Part shown: positions 20,252-31,116 of the stretch, piece by piece
Layout: the number at the start of each line of letters is the position of its first letter
How positions within the stretch are numbered: position 1 is the first letter of the stretch
Assembly (NCBI GenBank): GCA_947631765.1
Contig: CANRMP010000005.1
Coordinates: 62,001-126,000, forward strand
Length of the DNA stretch: 64,000 nucleotides
Reading direction: 5' to 3'
Origin: an uncultured Clostridia bacterium
Lineage (GTDB): Bacteria > Bacillota > Clostridia > Oscillospirales > CAG-272
The notes under the pieces: model-generated
Databases searched by the model: none
What the model was told of the DNA's origin: nothing
What the model saw: only the letters and a program-made list of their open reading frames with translations
Translations under genes and position numbers: made by a program

Positions 20252-21442
20252 ATGGAGAAGCTTAGAATCACAATGTTCGGAGTGTTCTCGATCTCCTGCG
20301 GTGATATTGTCGTTTCCGAATCCGATAACCGCTCAAGAAAGGTATGGAATCTTATTAAATATCTTGTCGCCAACCGTGAAAGAAGGCTCACCTATGAAGA
20401 AATAGGCGAGGCTGTGGGAATACGGGAGAGTGCAAGCAGTGCTTCCGCGATAAAAACAATGCTGCACCGCGCAAGAAATACACTTATCTTTTCGAACTTT
20501 CCCGAAAGCCAAAACCTCATTGTGCAATCGGGCGGGCGCTGTTTTTGGAACACCGACATAGCTCAGACAATTGATGAAGACCTCTTTGTAAAATACATAA
20601 ATGATGCAAATCATGCTTCGCATGATACGGCGGGAAGTGAAATGAAGCTTGCCGCCTTGGGGCTGTATAAAGGGTATTATTTAAACAGAGCGCTTGATAC
20701 TATCCCGTGTGTTGCCGAGAAGATACAAGAATATCATATTATGGCAATAAGCGCCTTTGAAAGCGCCGCCGAATATATGCTTGCAGAAAAGCCCTGCGAC
20801 CTGCTTTATGATCTCAGCCTAAAAATGATGCAAATTGACCCGTATCAGGAAGCGTTTCATTATTATCTGCTAAAAACAAGCATTGAACTTGGCAAAAACG
20901 AGTTGGCGCTTGTCTATTATAACAGAGTTATCGAGCTGCTTGCAGACAGATTTAAGGTCGGACCTTCCGAACGGATAAAAGCGCTCTACCGCTGTATTAT
21001 AAGAGGCGGGTGCCCTGCCAAAGGCGATGTTGCATCAGTAAGAGACGAGCTTCTTTCAAACGCTCAAAATACGGCAAATTATTGCGACTATCACGCGTTT
21101 TTGCTTCTTTACCGTATGCTTTACGGCTCGGCGCCCGAGATAAAAAGCAGTATAAGGCTTGTACTTTTTTCGGTAGAGCCGAAAAGCGAAGCATCCGAGC
21201 CGGGCGAAATGCAGCTAAAGCGGGCGCATACCGAGCTTAAAGAAATAATCGGGCAAATTCTGCCCGAAGGTGATGCTTACACCGAGTACAGCGACACACA
21301 ATATATCGCTCTTGTCAATGTGTCCGGTGATTCGAAGCTTGACAAGCTGATAAGCGGTGTGCAAAGTGCATTTTGCGCGCTTGATAATATGCGCACTCTT
21401 TACCTTGATATCTCCCACACCGAGCTTTTTTTGACAAAGTAA
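20252..21442 (+). CDS. BTAD/SARP-like transcriptional regulator (winged helix + bacterial transcriptional activator domain)
   Basis: N-terminal winged HTH (RSRKVWNLIKYLVANRERRLTYEEIGEAVG...IKTMLHRARN) and BTAD-like TPR region (YDLSLKMMQIDPYQEAFHYYLLKTSIELGKNELALVYYNRVIELLADRFKVGPSERIKALYRCI). Confidence 0.8.
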   Translation: MEKLRITMFGVFSISCGDIVVSESDNRSRKVWNLIKYLVANRERRLTYEEIGEAVGIRESASSASAIKTMLHRARNTLIFSNFPESQNLIVQSGGRCFWNTDIAQTIDEDLFVKYINDANHASHDTAGSEMKLAALGLYKGYYLNRALDTIPCVAEKIQEYHIMAISAFESAAEYMLAEKPCDLLYDLSLKMMQIDPYQEAFHYYLLKTSIELGKNELALVYYNRVIELLADRFKVGPSERIKALYRCIIRGGCPAKGDVASVRDELLSNAQNTANYCDYHAFLLLYRMLYGSAPEIKSSIRLVLFSVEPKSEASEPGEMQLKRAHTELKEIIGQILPEGDAYTEYSDTQYIALVNVSGDSKLDKLISGVQSAFCALDNMRTLYLDISHTELFLTK

Positions 21443-21497
21443 AGACAGGATGGCTTTTCCTTTTGCCGCATAGGCTTTGCACCTTACAAAGCATTAA

Positions 21498-21550
21498 CTT
21501 GCCGCATTCTATTTGCGTTTTTTGCAAGCAGAATGCGGCAAGGCTTTTTA
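21498..21550. terminator. Bidirectional intrinsic terminator
   Basis: cttgccgcattct...agaatgcggcaag (13-bp stem) followed by gcttttta. Confidence 0.8.
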
Positions 21551-21552
21551 TT

Positions 21553-23634
21553 TTAATGATAAAAGAGTATATCTCCGTAAGTCGGGAAGGGCCAGTACTT
21601 GTTTGAAACTATGAGTTCAAGGCGGTCTGCGATGTTACGGAGCTTTTCCATTGCGGGAAGCGCCCTGTCTTTTATCAAAAACGCTCTTTCCTCGGCGCTT
21701 CCGTTGATATTTTTATAAATAAGCTCAAGCTCGTCGCAAGCCGGCAAAAGGGCGTCCGTAAGCTCGGATACCTTTGAAATAAGCTCGCTTTCAGCCTTTC
21801 CTATTTCCATTCCTATATTCTTTTTGGAGAGCGCAAGCTCGCTGAGCTCCTTGGCATATGACAGACATGCCGGAAGTATTTCCTTATGCGCCATGTCGAG
21901 CATTGTGAGCATTTCGATTTTGACAACATTGACGTATTCTTCAAGCATGATTTCCTGACGGGAGCGAATTTCCTTTTCGGTAAAGACCTTGTGCTTTGTA
22001 TAAAGTCTTATGTTTTTGGGAGCCGACATGTGTATCACTGCATCGGCGGTGGTGCAGAAATTGCAAAGTCCGCGTGAGGCGGCTTCCGCAACCCATTCAT
22101 CGGTGTACCCGTTGCCGTTAAAAATAATTCTCGAATGTTTTTTGAAGGTATCCTTTATAAGCCTTCTTGCCGCCGCCTCAATATCTGTCTTTTTCTCAAG
22201 CTTTGAGCAAAAATCCGAAAGAGCGTCCGCCATTATAGTGTTTAGCACCACGTTGGCGTCAGATATGGACTGATTTGAGCCCACCATTCGAAACTCAAAC
22301 TTATTGCCTGTGAAGGCAAAGGGCGAGGTGCGGTTGCGGTCGGTAGTGTCCTTGACAAATTCCGGGATAACGTCAACGCCCACGTGCATAAGGTATTTTG
22401 CGGGTCCTGTATACTTTTTACCGCTGACTATCGCGTCGACAATCTCGGTAAGATCATCGCCGAGAAATACCGAAACTATTGCGGGAGGCGCCTCGTGCGC
22501 ACCCAGTCTGTGATCGTTTCCTGCGGACGCCACCGATATTCTCATAAGGTCCTGATATTCGTCCACCGCTTTTATAATTGCCGCAAGGAATAAGAGAAAC
22601 TGGGTATTGTTGTACGGGTCCTTCCCCGGCTTAAACAGGTTTTCACCCGTATTTGTGGAAAGCGCCCAGTTGTTGTGCTTTCCCGAGCCGTTTACCCACT
22701 CGAAGGGCTTTTCATGGAGCAAGCAGACAAGATTATGCCGCAGAGCGACCCTCTTCATTATCTCCATAATAAGCTGGTTCTGGTCTGTCGCCACATTTGT
22801 TGTCGTGAACACCGGCGCAAGCTCGTGCTGTGCGGGCGCCGCCTCATTGTGCTCGGTTGTGGCGTAAACGCCGAGCTGCCAAAGCTCTTTGTTGAGATCC
22901 GCCATAAAGGTTTTGACCTCGGGTCTTATCGAGGCAAAATACTGGTCGTCAAGCTCCTGCCCTTTCGGAGGCTTTGCCCCGAAAAGCGTTCTGCCTGTAT
23001 ATACCAGATCCTTTCTTTTGTCAAAAAGCTCCTTCGGTATAATAAAGTATTCCTGCTCCGCTCCGGTGGTCGCCTGAACTCTTGTCACATCCGTCTTTCC
23101 CAAAATATGAAGAAGTCTGACCGCTTGGGAAGAGAGCGCCTCAACCGAGCGCAAAAGGGGCGTTTTTTTGTCAAGCACCTCGCCGGTATAGGAACAGAAC
23201 GCAGTCGGAATACAGAGAGTATTGTCTTTGATAAACGCATATGAGGTGGGATCCCACGCGGTATAACCTCTTGCCTCAAAGGTGGCTCGAATACCGCCCG
23301 AGGGGAAAGAGGAAGCGTCCGGCTCGCCCTTTATAAGCGATTTTCCCGAAAATTGCTCAAGAACCGTACCGTCCGGCTGTATGTAAATAAAGGAGTCGTG
23401 CTTTTCAGCCGTAATGCCGGTAAGAGGCTGGAACCAGTGGGTGTAGTGCGTACACCCCTTTTCGAGCGCCCAATCCTTCATTGCGTTTGCCACAACGTTT
23501 GCAACTCCGAGATCAAGCTCCTTTCCCTGAGAAATCGTCATTTTAAGCGCCTTGTACGTATCTTTCGGAAGACGCTCCATCATCACGCTTTCGCTAAACA
23601 CCATACTGCCGAACAGTTTTGATATTGTACCCAT
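21553..23634 (-). CDS. glnN: Glutamine synthetase type III
   Basis: ~690 aa, [96 protein letters not shown]. Confidence 0.95.
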   Translation of the reverse strand: MGTISKLFGSMVFSESVMMERLPKDTYKALKMTISQGKELDLGVANVVANAMKDWALEKGCTHYTHWFQPLTGITAEKHDSFIYIQPDGTVLEQFSGKSLIKGEPDASSFPSGGIRATFEARGYTAWDPTSYAFIKDNTLCIPTAFCSYTGEVLDKKTPLLRSVEALSSQAVRLLHILGKTDVTRVQATTGAEQEYFIIPKELFDKRKDLVYTGRTLFGAKPPKGQELDDQYFASIRPEVKTFMADLNKELWQLGVYATTEHNEAAPAQHELAPVFTTTNVATDQNQLIMEIMKRVALRHNLVCLLHEKPFEWVNGSGKHNNWALSTNTGENLFKPGKDPYNNTQFLLFLAAIIKAVDEYQDLMRISVASAGNDHRLGAHEAPPAIVSVFLGDDLTEIVDAIVSGKKYTGPAKYLMHVGVDVIPEFVKDTTDRNRTSPFAFTGNKFEFRMVGSNQSISDANVVLNTIMADALSDFCSKLEKKTDIEAAARRLIKDTFKKHSRIIFNGNGYTDEWVAEAASRGLCNFCTTADAVIHMSAPKNIRLYTKHKVFTEKEIRSRQEIMLEEYVNVVKIEMLTMLDMAHKEILPACLSYAKELSELALSKKNIGMEIGKAESELISKVSELTDALLPACDELELIYKNINGSAEERAFLIKDRALPAMEKLRNIADRLELIVSNKYWPFPTYGDILFYH

Positions 23635-23957
23635 GTTTTTTGTTGCCTTTCTTTGTTTTTAATTTTGCTGTTCTCTTTTTTTGCGGGACGCCGCTCCCGC
23701 CGATAATATATTTGCCTTCAATTATCTAATACATTATACACATTTTCATCTTAATGTGCAATAGTTTTTTGCATTTTTTAAAATATATTTTAAAAAATGC
23801 GCTTTTTGCGGTTACATTTTAGGTTACATTTTAAATTTTGACTATTGAGGGGCGTAAAATCAGGCAAATATACAATACTTAAAAATATTTCAAACAAAGC
23901 GCAACTAAAAGACTTTATTTTCGTCTTTATGTATAGATGACAAATTTGGAGGCAAAT

Positions 23958-24320
23958 ATGAAAAAAATAACGCTCATCACCCTTGCATTTTGCATTTTTT
24001 TATTGTTTATTGTCGGATGTAATTCAAGCTCTTCGGGCAATAACTCAATCTTCGATTCCAAAACTCATACTCTCGTCATGAAAAATCCCGAATATCTGCA
24101 TGAAAAATTAAATGACGTCTACAAGACGGGAGAGACGGTTGTCGTCAGAATATCGATTATTCTTGACGTCGACTATACCTTTCTTGTCAACGGTCGGGAA
24201 ATCGAGAAGGACCCGTGGGAAGGCGGAGATAAGGTTCATGAGTATTGGCAGTTCAGCTTCATTATGCCCGACGAGGACGTTATCTGCGAGTTGGTACTAA
24301 GCGACGGTGTTTTAGGGTAA
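23958..24320 (+). CDS. Small lipoprotein of unknown function
   Basis: MKKITLITLAFCIFLLFIVGCNSSSS lipobox; GGAGG upstream of ATG. Confidence 0.65.
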   Translation: MKKITLITLAFCIFLLFIVGCNSSSSGNNSIFDSKTHTLVMKNPEYLHEKLNDVYKTGETVVVRISIILDVDYTFLVNGREIEKDPWEGGDKVHEYWQFSFIMPDEDVICELVLSDGVLG

Positions 24321-24418
24321 GAATATGTCGGCGTGAGCGCGTTTGCGGCGTATTTTGGCGCGTTTTACGGGAACGGTGACTTTTTGGCGGTATTTTTACT
24401 TATTTTAATCTTTTTTAC

Positions 24419-24447
24419 TTGCAATGGAGCCCGCTTTGTGGTAAAAT
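24419..24447 (+). promoter_or_regulatory. Sigma-A type promoter for prfC
   Basis: TTGCAA-17 nt-TAAAAT. Confidence 0.65.
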
Positions 24448-24496
24448 GTACATGACACACAAGAGAAAGGAAGCTATATAAAAGCGAAAACAGATC

Positions 24497-26089
24497 ATGT
24501 CGGATTTACAGCGGGAAATCTCCAAAAGGAGAACCTTTGCAATAATATCTCACCCGGACGCGGGAAAAACCACACTCACAGAAAAGCTGCTGCTCTACGG
24601 AGGCGCGATACAGTCTGCCGGCTCGGTTAAAGGAAAAGCCTCGGACAAGCACGCGGTTTCCGACTGGATGGAGCTTGAAAAGCAGAGGGGAATCTCAATA
24701 ACCTCATCGGTTATGCAGTTTTCCTATAACGGCTTTTGCATAAACATTCTTGACACGCCCGGGCACCAGGACTTTTCGGAGGACACATACCGCACGCTGA
24801 TGGCAGCCGACAGCGCCGTTATGGTGATAGACGCGGCAAAAGGCATCGAGCCTCAGACAAGAAAGCTCTTTAAGGTGTGCGCTATGCGCCATATCCCGAT
24901 TTTCACCTTCATAAACAAGCTTGACAGAGAGGCGCGCGATCCCTTCGACCTGCTCGACGAGCTTGAAAAGGAATTCGGAATCGGCACATATCCGATAAAT
25001 TGGCCTATTTCCTGCGGAATATCCTTTAAGGGTGTTTACGACCGCAAGGAGGAATGTATCCTCACCTTTGACAATTTCCACGGCGGGCGCAAAAAGCTTG
25101 AGGCGATAAAATGCTCCATAAGGGACAAGGAGACTCTCGACTCTCTTATCGGCGAAGAATTCAGAAAGGAGCTTTGCGAACAGATTGAACTGCTTGACGG
25201 CGCAAGCTATGATTTTGACATGGAAAAAATCAAAAAAGGCGAGCTGTCCCCCGTGTTCTTCGGTTCCGCACTCAACAATTTCGGCGTTGAAACCTTCCTC
25301 GATTACTTTTTGAAAATGACCTCTCCTCCTCTTCCCCACGCGACAGACGACGAAGTGGTAGACCCCTTTGAGGACGCCTTTTCAGCCTTTGTTTTCAAGG
25401 TTCAGGCAAATATGAACAAGGCACACAGAGACCGCATAGCCTTTATGCGCATCTGCTCGGGAAAATTCGAACGCCAAAAGGAGTATTTCCACGTTCAGGA
25501 GAACAAAATGATAAAGCTCTCCCAGCCCCAACAAATGATGGCTCAGGAAAGGGAAATTGTGGAGGAGGCGTACGCGGGAGACATAATAGGAGTATTTGAC
25601 CCCGGAATATTCTCCATAGGCGACACTGTATGCGATAAGAGCATGAAGGTGAAATTCCGCGGCATTCCCACCTTTGCGCCCGAGCATTTTGCCATAGTCG
25701 AGCAGATAGATTCTTTAAAGCGCAAGCAGTTCTCAAAGGGAATGAACCAGATAGCCGAGGAAGGCGCCATTCAGATATTCTTCTATCCCGGCGCCGGCAT
25801 GGAGCGGGTTGTGGTCGGAGTTGTGGGTATGCTTCAATTTGACGTGCTTGAATACCGCTTAAAGGACGAATACGGCGTAGGCTTTAGAAAAACTCTCCTT
25901 CCTCACCAGCATATACGCAGGGTAATAAGCACAAATAAGCCGATATCCGAGCTCACTCTTGCCACCGACACCATGTGGGTGCGCGACTTTAAAGAAAAGG
26001 ATCTGCTGATATTCCCAAGCGAGTGGAGCATAAAATGGGCGCTTGACAAGAATCCCGAGCTACGCCTTGCGGAGTTCAACGAAAACTGA
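24497..26089 (+). CDS. prfC: Peptide chain release factor 3
   Basis: RRTFAIISHPDAGKTTLTEKLLLYGGAIQSAGSVKGK...SDWMELEKQRGISITSSVMQF; DTPGHQDFSEDTYRTL. Confidence 0.97.
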   Translation: MSDLQREISKRRTFAIISHPDAGKTTLTEKLLLYGGAIQSAGSVKGKASDKHAVSDWMELEKQRGISITSSVMQFSYNGFCINILDTPGHQDFSEDTYRTLMAADSAVMVIDAAKGIEPQTRKLFKVCAMRHIPIFTFINKLDREARDPFDLLDELEKEFGIGTYPINWPISCGISFKGVYDRKEECILTFDNFHGGRKKLEAIKCSIRDKETLDSLIGEEFRKELCEQIELLDGASYDFDMEKIKKGELSPVFFGSALNNFGVETFLDYFLKMTSPPLPHATDDEVVDPFEDAFSAFVFKVQANMNKAHRDRIAFMRICSGKFERQKEYFHVQENKMIKLSQPQQMMAQEREIVEEAYAGDIIGVFDPGIFSIGDTVCDKSMKVKFRGIPTFAPEHFAIVEQIDSLKRKQFSKGMNQIAEEGAIQIFFYPGAGMERVVVGVVGMLQFDVLEYRLKDEYGVGFRKTLLPHQHIRRVISTNKPISELTLATDTMWVRDFKEKDLLIFPSEWSIKWALDKNPELRLAEFNEN

Positions 26090-26108
26090 TTTTGAAGGCT
26101 TTTGAAAT

Positions 26109-27353
26109 TTAATACACAAAGTTTCCCGGCAACGTGGTCTCGTGAGAGCTGTTTGCGGGGAGCTTTTTTATGCTCTTCACAGAAAGCGGAAAAATGGTTT
26201 TACTTCCAAACCTTATATTTATATCGTCCGCCGCATCGTCAAAAGCTCTCATTTTGTCAAGCATGGCATAATCGGTGAAAAGATCGGTCTGACAGGCTTG
26301 CCTGTCGCTTATAAGGTTTATGGCGGTTACGGTAAGCGCCCTTACGGGATGCTTCCATGTGTAAAAGCTCTCAAAAAGCCTGTATGCCGCCATAGCCAAA
26401 TCATGCGGGCTTCTTGTGCTGTTTTTTAGACCACATCTTCGGTTTTCATAGCACAGGGAATTGTCCCTTATGCTCAAAGAAACGCCGTTTGCAAGTAAAT
26501 TATGCGCTCGCAGTCTGTGACCTACATCCTGCGCCAGTTCAAGAAGCACACAGCGCACCTCATCCTTTTCGGTAAGGTCGACTTTACAGGTTATGCCGTG
26601 CCCCACGCTTTTCACCGGAAATTCAAAATCCTTGTCCATAACCGGCGCGCTGTCGCGACCGTTGGCGTAGTCCCAAAGAATATTCCCTTTTACGCCGAGT
26701 ATTTTTTCAAGCGTGCCTCGGCTGAGCCTTGCTATATCCCCGATAGTTACAATTCCGCAGCTTTTGAGCTTTTTATAGGTTGAGCGCCCCACAAAAAGCA
26801 GATCGCAGGCGGGCATATCCCACAGCTTGGTCTTAAAATCGGCTCGGCTTATAAGCGTTACCGCATCCGGCTTTTTTAAGTCCGAGCCGAGCTTTGCAAA
26901 GCTCTTGCAAAACGACACCCCGACGCTTACGGTAAGTCCCAATTCCCTTTTTACCCTGTTTCTTATATCGTTTGCAATAGACTCCCCGTCCCCGAAAATT
27001 CTTTCGCTTCCGGTCACGTCAAGCCAACATTCGTCAATGCCGAAGGGCTCGACCTTATCGGTATAGTCGTAATATATATTGCGCACAAGCCTTGAAAACT
27101 CCATATAGCTCTCATAATGAGGGTCGGCAATTATCAGCTCCGGGCAGAGCCTTTTCGCCTCGTTAAAGGGCATTCCCGTCTTTATACCCGCCCTTTTTGC
27201 CTTTTCGGATTTTGCAAGCACTATCCCGTGCCTGTCCTCTATGCTTCCGCATACCGCAAGCGCTTTGCCCGAATATTCCGGATTCAGCACGGTCTCGACA
27301 GAGGCGTAAAAGCTGTTGAGATCGCTGTGAAGTATTATTCTCTCTCTTTCCAT
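26109..27353 (-). CDS. dinB: DNA polymerase IV (Y-family)
   Basis: ILHSDLNSFYASVETVLNPEYSGKALAVCGS, EPFGIDECWLDVTGSERIFG, VSVGVSFCKSFAKLGSDLKKPD. Start trimmed to MERERIILHSDLN. Confidence 0.93.
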   Translation of the reverse strand: MERERIILHSDLNSFYASVETVLNPEYSGKALAVCGSIEDRHGIVLAKSEKAKRAGIKTGMPFNEAKRLCPELIIADPHYESYMEFSRLVRNIYYDYTDKVEPFGIDECWLDVTGSERIFGDGESIANDIRNRVKRELGLTVSVGVSFCKSFAKLGSDLKKPDAVTLISRADFKTKLWDMPACDLLFVGRSTYKKLKSCGIVTIGDIARLSRGTLEKILGVKGNILWDYANGRDSAPVMDKDFEFPVKSVGHGITCKVDLTEKDEVRCVLLELAQDVGHRLRAHNLLANGVSLSIRDNSLCYENRRCGLKNSTRSPHDLAMAAYRLFESFYTWKHPVRALTVTAINLISDRQACQTDLFTDYAMLDKMRAFDDAADDINIRFGSKTIFPLSVKSIKKLPANSSHETTLPGNFVY

Positions 27354-27373
27354 TTTAAGCTTATCCCAAAAAA

Positions 27374-27622
27374 TTATATTTCTATCACCGAAAACCATTT
27401 TCCGCTTGAGCTTTCGTAGTAAATTTCCTTTATTCTCCCCTCTATCACAACCGTGTATCTAAGCGGCGCAACAGAGGGCACGCCGGCGGGATGTATCTGC
27501 ATTATACCTATAATTCTTGTTATATCAAAACGCTCCCCGTCTTTAAACACCGCCTTCGGAATCACGTTTCCCTCCTGTCTCATAACTGCCAGCACGTCAA
27601 GCGGCACACGACGACTACCCAT
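27374..27622 (-). CDS. Small dinB-linked protein of unknown function (82 aa)
   Basis: MGSRRVPLDVLAVMRQEGNVIPKAVFKDGERFDITRIIGIMQIHPAGVPSVAPLRYTVVIEGRIKEIYYESSSGKWFSVIEI; ends 20 nt before the dinB start. Confidence 0.7.
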   Translation of the reverse strand: MGSRRVPLDVLAVMRQEGNVIPKAVFKDGERFDITRIIGIMQIHPAGVPSVAPLRYTVVIEGRIKEIYYESSSGKWFSVIEI

Positions 27623-27797
27623 AAAGTCTCCCTCTCATTCTGCCCGAAATACAACCGGAACTTTTTTTAATACCGTTTTATATACGGCATGTGCAGTCTG
27701 CGTTTATATTATAAAGCACGAACATTTGTTCGTCAATGCTTTTTGAAAAAGTTAATACAAAATCGTACAAAATAATACACTTTATTTTATATTGGTC

Positions 27798-27826
27798 TTG
27801 ACTAAAGCGCAAAAAAGGAATATAAT
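27798..27826 (+). promoter_or_regulatory. Sigma-A type promoter for pepC
   Basis: TTGACT-17 nt-TATAAT. Confidence 0.8.
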
Positions 27827-27864
27827 AAAGACAGAAAAAGGTTATTTTGAAAGGAAAAGATACC

Positions 27865-29199
27865 ATGAAAAATGCAACGCCGATAACAAAAGAAGCGCTG
27901 GAAAGCTACAGCGAAAGCTACCTGTGCGACCTTAAAAAGCAAGCCATGACGCACGTATTTTCAAAGGTTGCGCTAAACGACCTCGCCTTTGACCCCGTCG
28001 CCGCAAAGAAAATGCAGTTCAAGTTTTCAATCGACCACAAAACGATGTCCGCCACAAACCAAAAGGGCACCGGACGCTGTTGGCTCTTTGCCGCCACAAA
28101 TGTGCTTCGTGAGATCATTGCCAAGAAGAAAAACATAGACAATTTCGAGCTTTCTCAGTCCTACCTTGCATTCTGGGACAAATTCGAAAGAATTAATTAT
28201 TTTCTTGAAAGCGTGATTGACACCGCCTCCCTTCCCGACGGCGACAGAACGGTTGATTTTATAGTCGGGAGCGCCATAGGAGACGGCGGACAGTGGGATA
28301 TGTTCGTAAATATCGTCAACAAGTACGGAATCGTTCCCAAGGACGCCATGCCCGAAACCTTCCAGTCGTCCGCAACAGGCTCTCTCAATGACTACATAAA
28401 CAAGTATCTAAAGAAAAAGGCATATGAAATAAGACACGCCTATGCCGCAGGGGACCTTAAGAAAATCGAGGAAATAAAAAAAGAAGCGCTGAATTCCTGC
28501 TTCTCGTTTATGTGCGAATGTTACACCCTGCCGCCCAAAGAATTTGACTTTGAATATGTTACCAAGGACGGCAAATATCAGATAGAAAAGGGATATACCC
28601 CGCTCACCTTCCGCGATGAGATGATAGGCGATATGCTTGGTGACTACGTCAGCATTATTAACGCTCCCACAAAGGATAAGCCGTACAACAAAACCTACAC
28701 CGTGTCGTATCTCAACAACATAATAGGCGCTCCAAGCATAGTCTACCTTAACCTTGAAATCGAGGAGTTCAAGAGCATCGTCCTACAGCAGCTGAAGGAC
28801 GGCGAGCTTGTCTGGTTCGGCTCGGATTGCGGCAAATTCGGAGACGGCTCAAGGCGCGCTTGGGATGACAATCAGTACGACTATTCCCTGCTGACCGGTC
28901 TTGACTTCAAGATGACAAAGGAGCAAATGCTTGACTATCACGTCTCGCAGATGAATCACGCAATGGTCATAACCGGAGTAAATCTTGACGGTGACAAGCC
29001 TAACCGCTGGAAAATCGAAAATTCTTGGGGCAGTGACGGAGTCAACGGCGGCTATCATATGGCGTCAGACTCCTGGTTTGACCTGTACGTCTATCAGGCG
29101 GTTGTCCATAAAAAGTACCTTGGCGACAAGGTTAAGCTTCTTGAAGAAACGCCCACAGTTCTCCTGCCTTGGGACCCTATGGGCAGTCTTGCAGACTAA
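27865..29199 (+). CDS. pepC: Aminopeptidase C / bleomycin hydrolase family (C1B)
   Basis: NQKGTGRCWLFAATNVLRE, NHAMVITGVNLDGDKPNRWKIENSWGSDGVNGGY. Confidence 0.95.
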   Translation: MKNATPITKEALESYSESYLCDLKKQAMTHVFSKVALNDLAFDPVAAKKMQFKFSIDHKTMSATNQKGTGRCWLFAATNVLREIIAKKKNIDNFELSQSYLAFWDKFERINYFLESVIDTASLPDGDRTVDFIVGSAIGDGGQWDMFVNIVNKYGIVPKDAMPETFQSSATGSLNDYINKYLKKKAYEIRHAYAAGDLKKIEEIKKEALNSCFSFMCECYTLPPKEFDFEYVTKDGKYQIEKGYTPLTFRDEMIGDMLGDYVSIINAPTKDKPYNKTYTVSYLNNIIGAPSIVYLNLEIEEFKSIVLQQLKDGELVWFGSDCGKFGDGSRRAWDDNQYDYSLLTGLDFKMTKEQMLDYHVSQMNHAMVITGVNLDGDKPNRWKIENSWGSDGVNGGYHMASDSWFDLYVYQAVVHKKYLGDKVKLLEETPTVLLPWDPMGSLAD

Positions 29200-29240
29200 G
29201 TACGCATAAACGCGTGCGGCTTTGCCCGCTTTAATACTAA

Positions 29241-29287
29241 AAAACAGCTAAAACCCTTGAATAATCAAGGGTTTTAGCTGTTTTTTG
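29241..29287. terminator. Bidirectional intrinsic terminator
   Basis: Perfect 20-bp stem aaaacagctaaaacccttga-ataa-tcaagggttttagctgtttt. Confidence 0.9.
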
Positions 29288-29344
29288 GCAAAAGTCAAAT
29301 TGCTGCCGTTATTGCAGGTACATTTGAAATTGCGCTTTTATTTT

Positions 29345-31099
29345 TTATTTTACTATGCTGTTTATCTTTCTCTTTACATATGTGGTGTGGAGAAGCTCGT
29401 GAGCAAGATGGCTGCCCGGCTTTCCTAAATATTCTTTGTAAAGAGTCTGAATTTCTGGGTTCTCATGAGACTTTCTTATCTTCATGCCCTTGTCAAGCGT
29501 ATAGAGAGCCTTGGCGCGCTCTGCGCGAATATCAACATTATTTCTGATATTGGCGTGCACCTGAGGCTGTCCGCCGCCGTTAACGCATCCGCCGGGGCAT
29601 CCCATAATTTCAATAAAGTGATAGTCAGCCTCGCCGTTCTTGACCTTGGTGAGAAGCTCGCAGGCGTTCTTAAGTCCCGAAGCGACTGCCACCTTAACAT
29701 CCATACCGGCTACATTATATGTTGCCTCCTTGATACCCTCGGTTCCTCTGACCTCGGTGAAGTCCACACTCTCAAGCTCCTTGCCCGTAAGTGTTTCAAC
29801 TGCGGTACGAAGAGCGGCTTCCATAACTCCGCCCGTTGCGCCGAAAATAACTGCGGCGCCTGTCGACTCGCCGAGCGGGTGATCAAAGCCCTCATCGGGA
29901 AGGGTATTAAAGGTGATGCCGGCGCGCTTAATCATACGCGCAAGCTCTCTTGTGGTGAGTGAGTAGTCAACGTCGGGATATCCCGCGCCGTTCTCATCGT
30001 CTCTGCCTATCTCAAATTTCTTTGCGGTACAGGGCATGACGGACACCACGACGATATTTTTGGGGTCAAGTCCCATCTTCTTTGCAAAGTATGACTTTGT
30101 AATTGCTCCGAACATCTGAGCGGGAGACTTGCAGGAAGAGAGGTTCTCTGTCATTTCGGGGAAATAATGCTCGCAGTACTTAATCCAGCCGGGTGAGCAG
30201 GATGTGATCATCGGAAGCTTGCCGCCGTTCTTTACGCGCTCGACAAATTCGTTTGCCTCCTCCATAATGGTGAGGTCTGCGCCAAAGTCGGTGTCAAACA
30301 CCTTGTCAAAGCCGAGTCTGCGAAGGGCAGCCGCCATTTTGCCTTCAACGGGCGTACCCATAGGATATCCGAATTCCTCGCCGAGTGCGGCTCTTACCGC
30401 GGGAGCGGTCTGAACTACAACATACTTTTCGGGGTCGGCTATTGCCGCCTGTACGTCATTTATAGCTTCCTTTTCGTAAATTGCGCCGGTCGGGCAGACA
30501 GCAATGCACTGTCCGCAGCTTACGCATGAGGTCTCGCCGAGTCCGACCTCAAAGGCTGAGCACATCTGTGTTTTGAATCCGCGGTTATTTGCGCCTATAA
30601 CGCCGACTCCCTGTATGTTTTCACATACTGCCGAGCATCTGCGGCAGAGAATACACTTGCTGTTGTCTCTTATCATATGAACTGCGGAGTAGTCTATTGT
30701 GGTTTCAGTCTTTGCGCCGTCATAAACGCCGGCGTCCTCGATTCCGTATACCTTGCTCAGCTCCTGGAGCTCGCAGTTTCCGCTTCTCACGCAGGACAGG
30801 CAGGAACGGTTGTGGTTGGAAAGGAGCAGCTCAAGCGTTTTCTTTCTTGCGCTTACAACCCTTGGAGTATTTGTGAAAATCTCCATATCGGGCGCTATCG
30901 GATAAACGCAGGCAGCCACAAGCGAGCGAGCTCTTGCGACCTCGACAACGCACATACGGCACGCGCCTATTTCGTTTATGCCTTTGAGAAAACAGAGAGT
31001 GGGTATCTGAATTCCCGCAAGCTTACAAGCCTCAAGAATGGTTGAGCCTGCCGGCGCCTGTACGGGAACACCGTTTATTTTTATATTAACTAATTCCAT
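29345..31099 (-). CDS. hndD: NAD(P)-dependent [FeFe]-hydrogenase catalytic subunit (HndD/HydA-like)
   Basis: 2Fe-2S N-domain (GACRMCVVEV), 4Fe-4S motifs, H-cluster L1 TSCSPGW, L2 MPCTAKKFE, L3 EIMGCPGGCVNGGGQP. Confidence 0.95.
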   Translation of the reverse strand: MELVNIKINGVPVQAPAGSTILEACKLAGIQIPTLCFLKGINEIGACRMCVVEVARARSLVAACVYPIAPDMEIFTNTPRVVSARKKTLELLLSNHNRSCLSCVRSGNCELQELSKVYGIEDAGVYDGAKTETTIDYSAVHMIRDNSKCILCRRCSAVCENIQGVGVIGANNRGFKTQMCSAFEVGLGETSCVSCGQCIAVCPTGAIYEKEAINDVQAAIADPEKYVVVQTAPAVRAALGEEFGYPMGTPVEGKMAAALRRLGFDKVFDTDFGADLTIMEEANEFVERVKNGGKLPMITSCSPGWIKYCEHYFPEMTENLSSCKSPAQMFGAITKSYFAKKMGLDPKNIVVVSVMPCTAKKFEIGRDDENGAGYPDVDYSLTTRELARMIKRAGITFNTLPDEGFDHPLGESTGAAVIFGATGGVMEAALRTAVETLTGKELESVDFTEVRGTEGIKEATYNVAGMDVKVAVASGLKNACELLTKVKNGEADYHFIEIMGCPGGCVNGGGQPQVHANIRNNVDIRAERAKALYTLDKGMKIRKSHENPEIQTLYKEYLGKPGSHLAHELLHTTYVKRKINSIVK

Positions 31100-31116
31100 T
31101 TTACATTTCCCCCTGA

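Noticed and set aside
30181-30215. HndD L1 motif TSCSPGW as a defective H-cluster
   Set aside because: I recall this variant from HndD-type hydrogenases, so it is not evidence of inactivity without an alignment.
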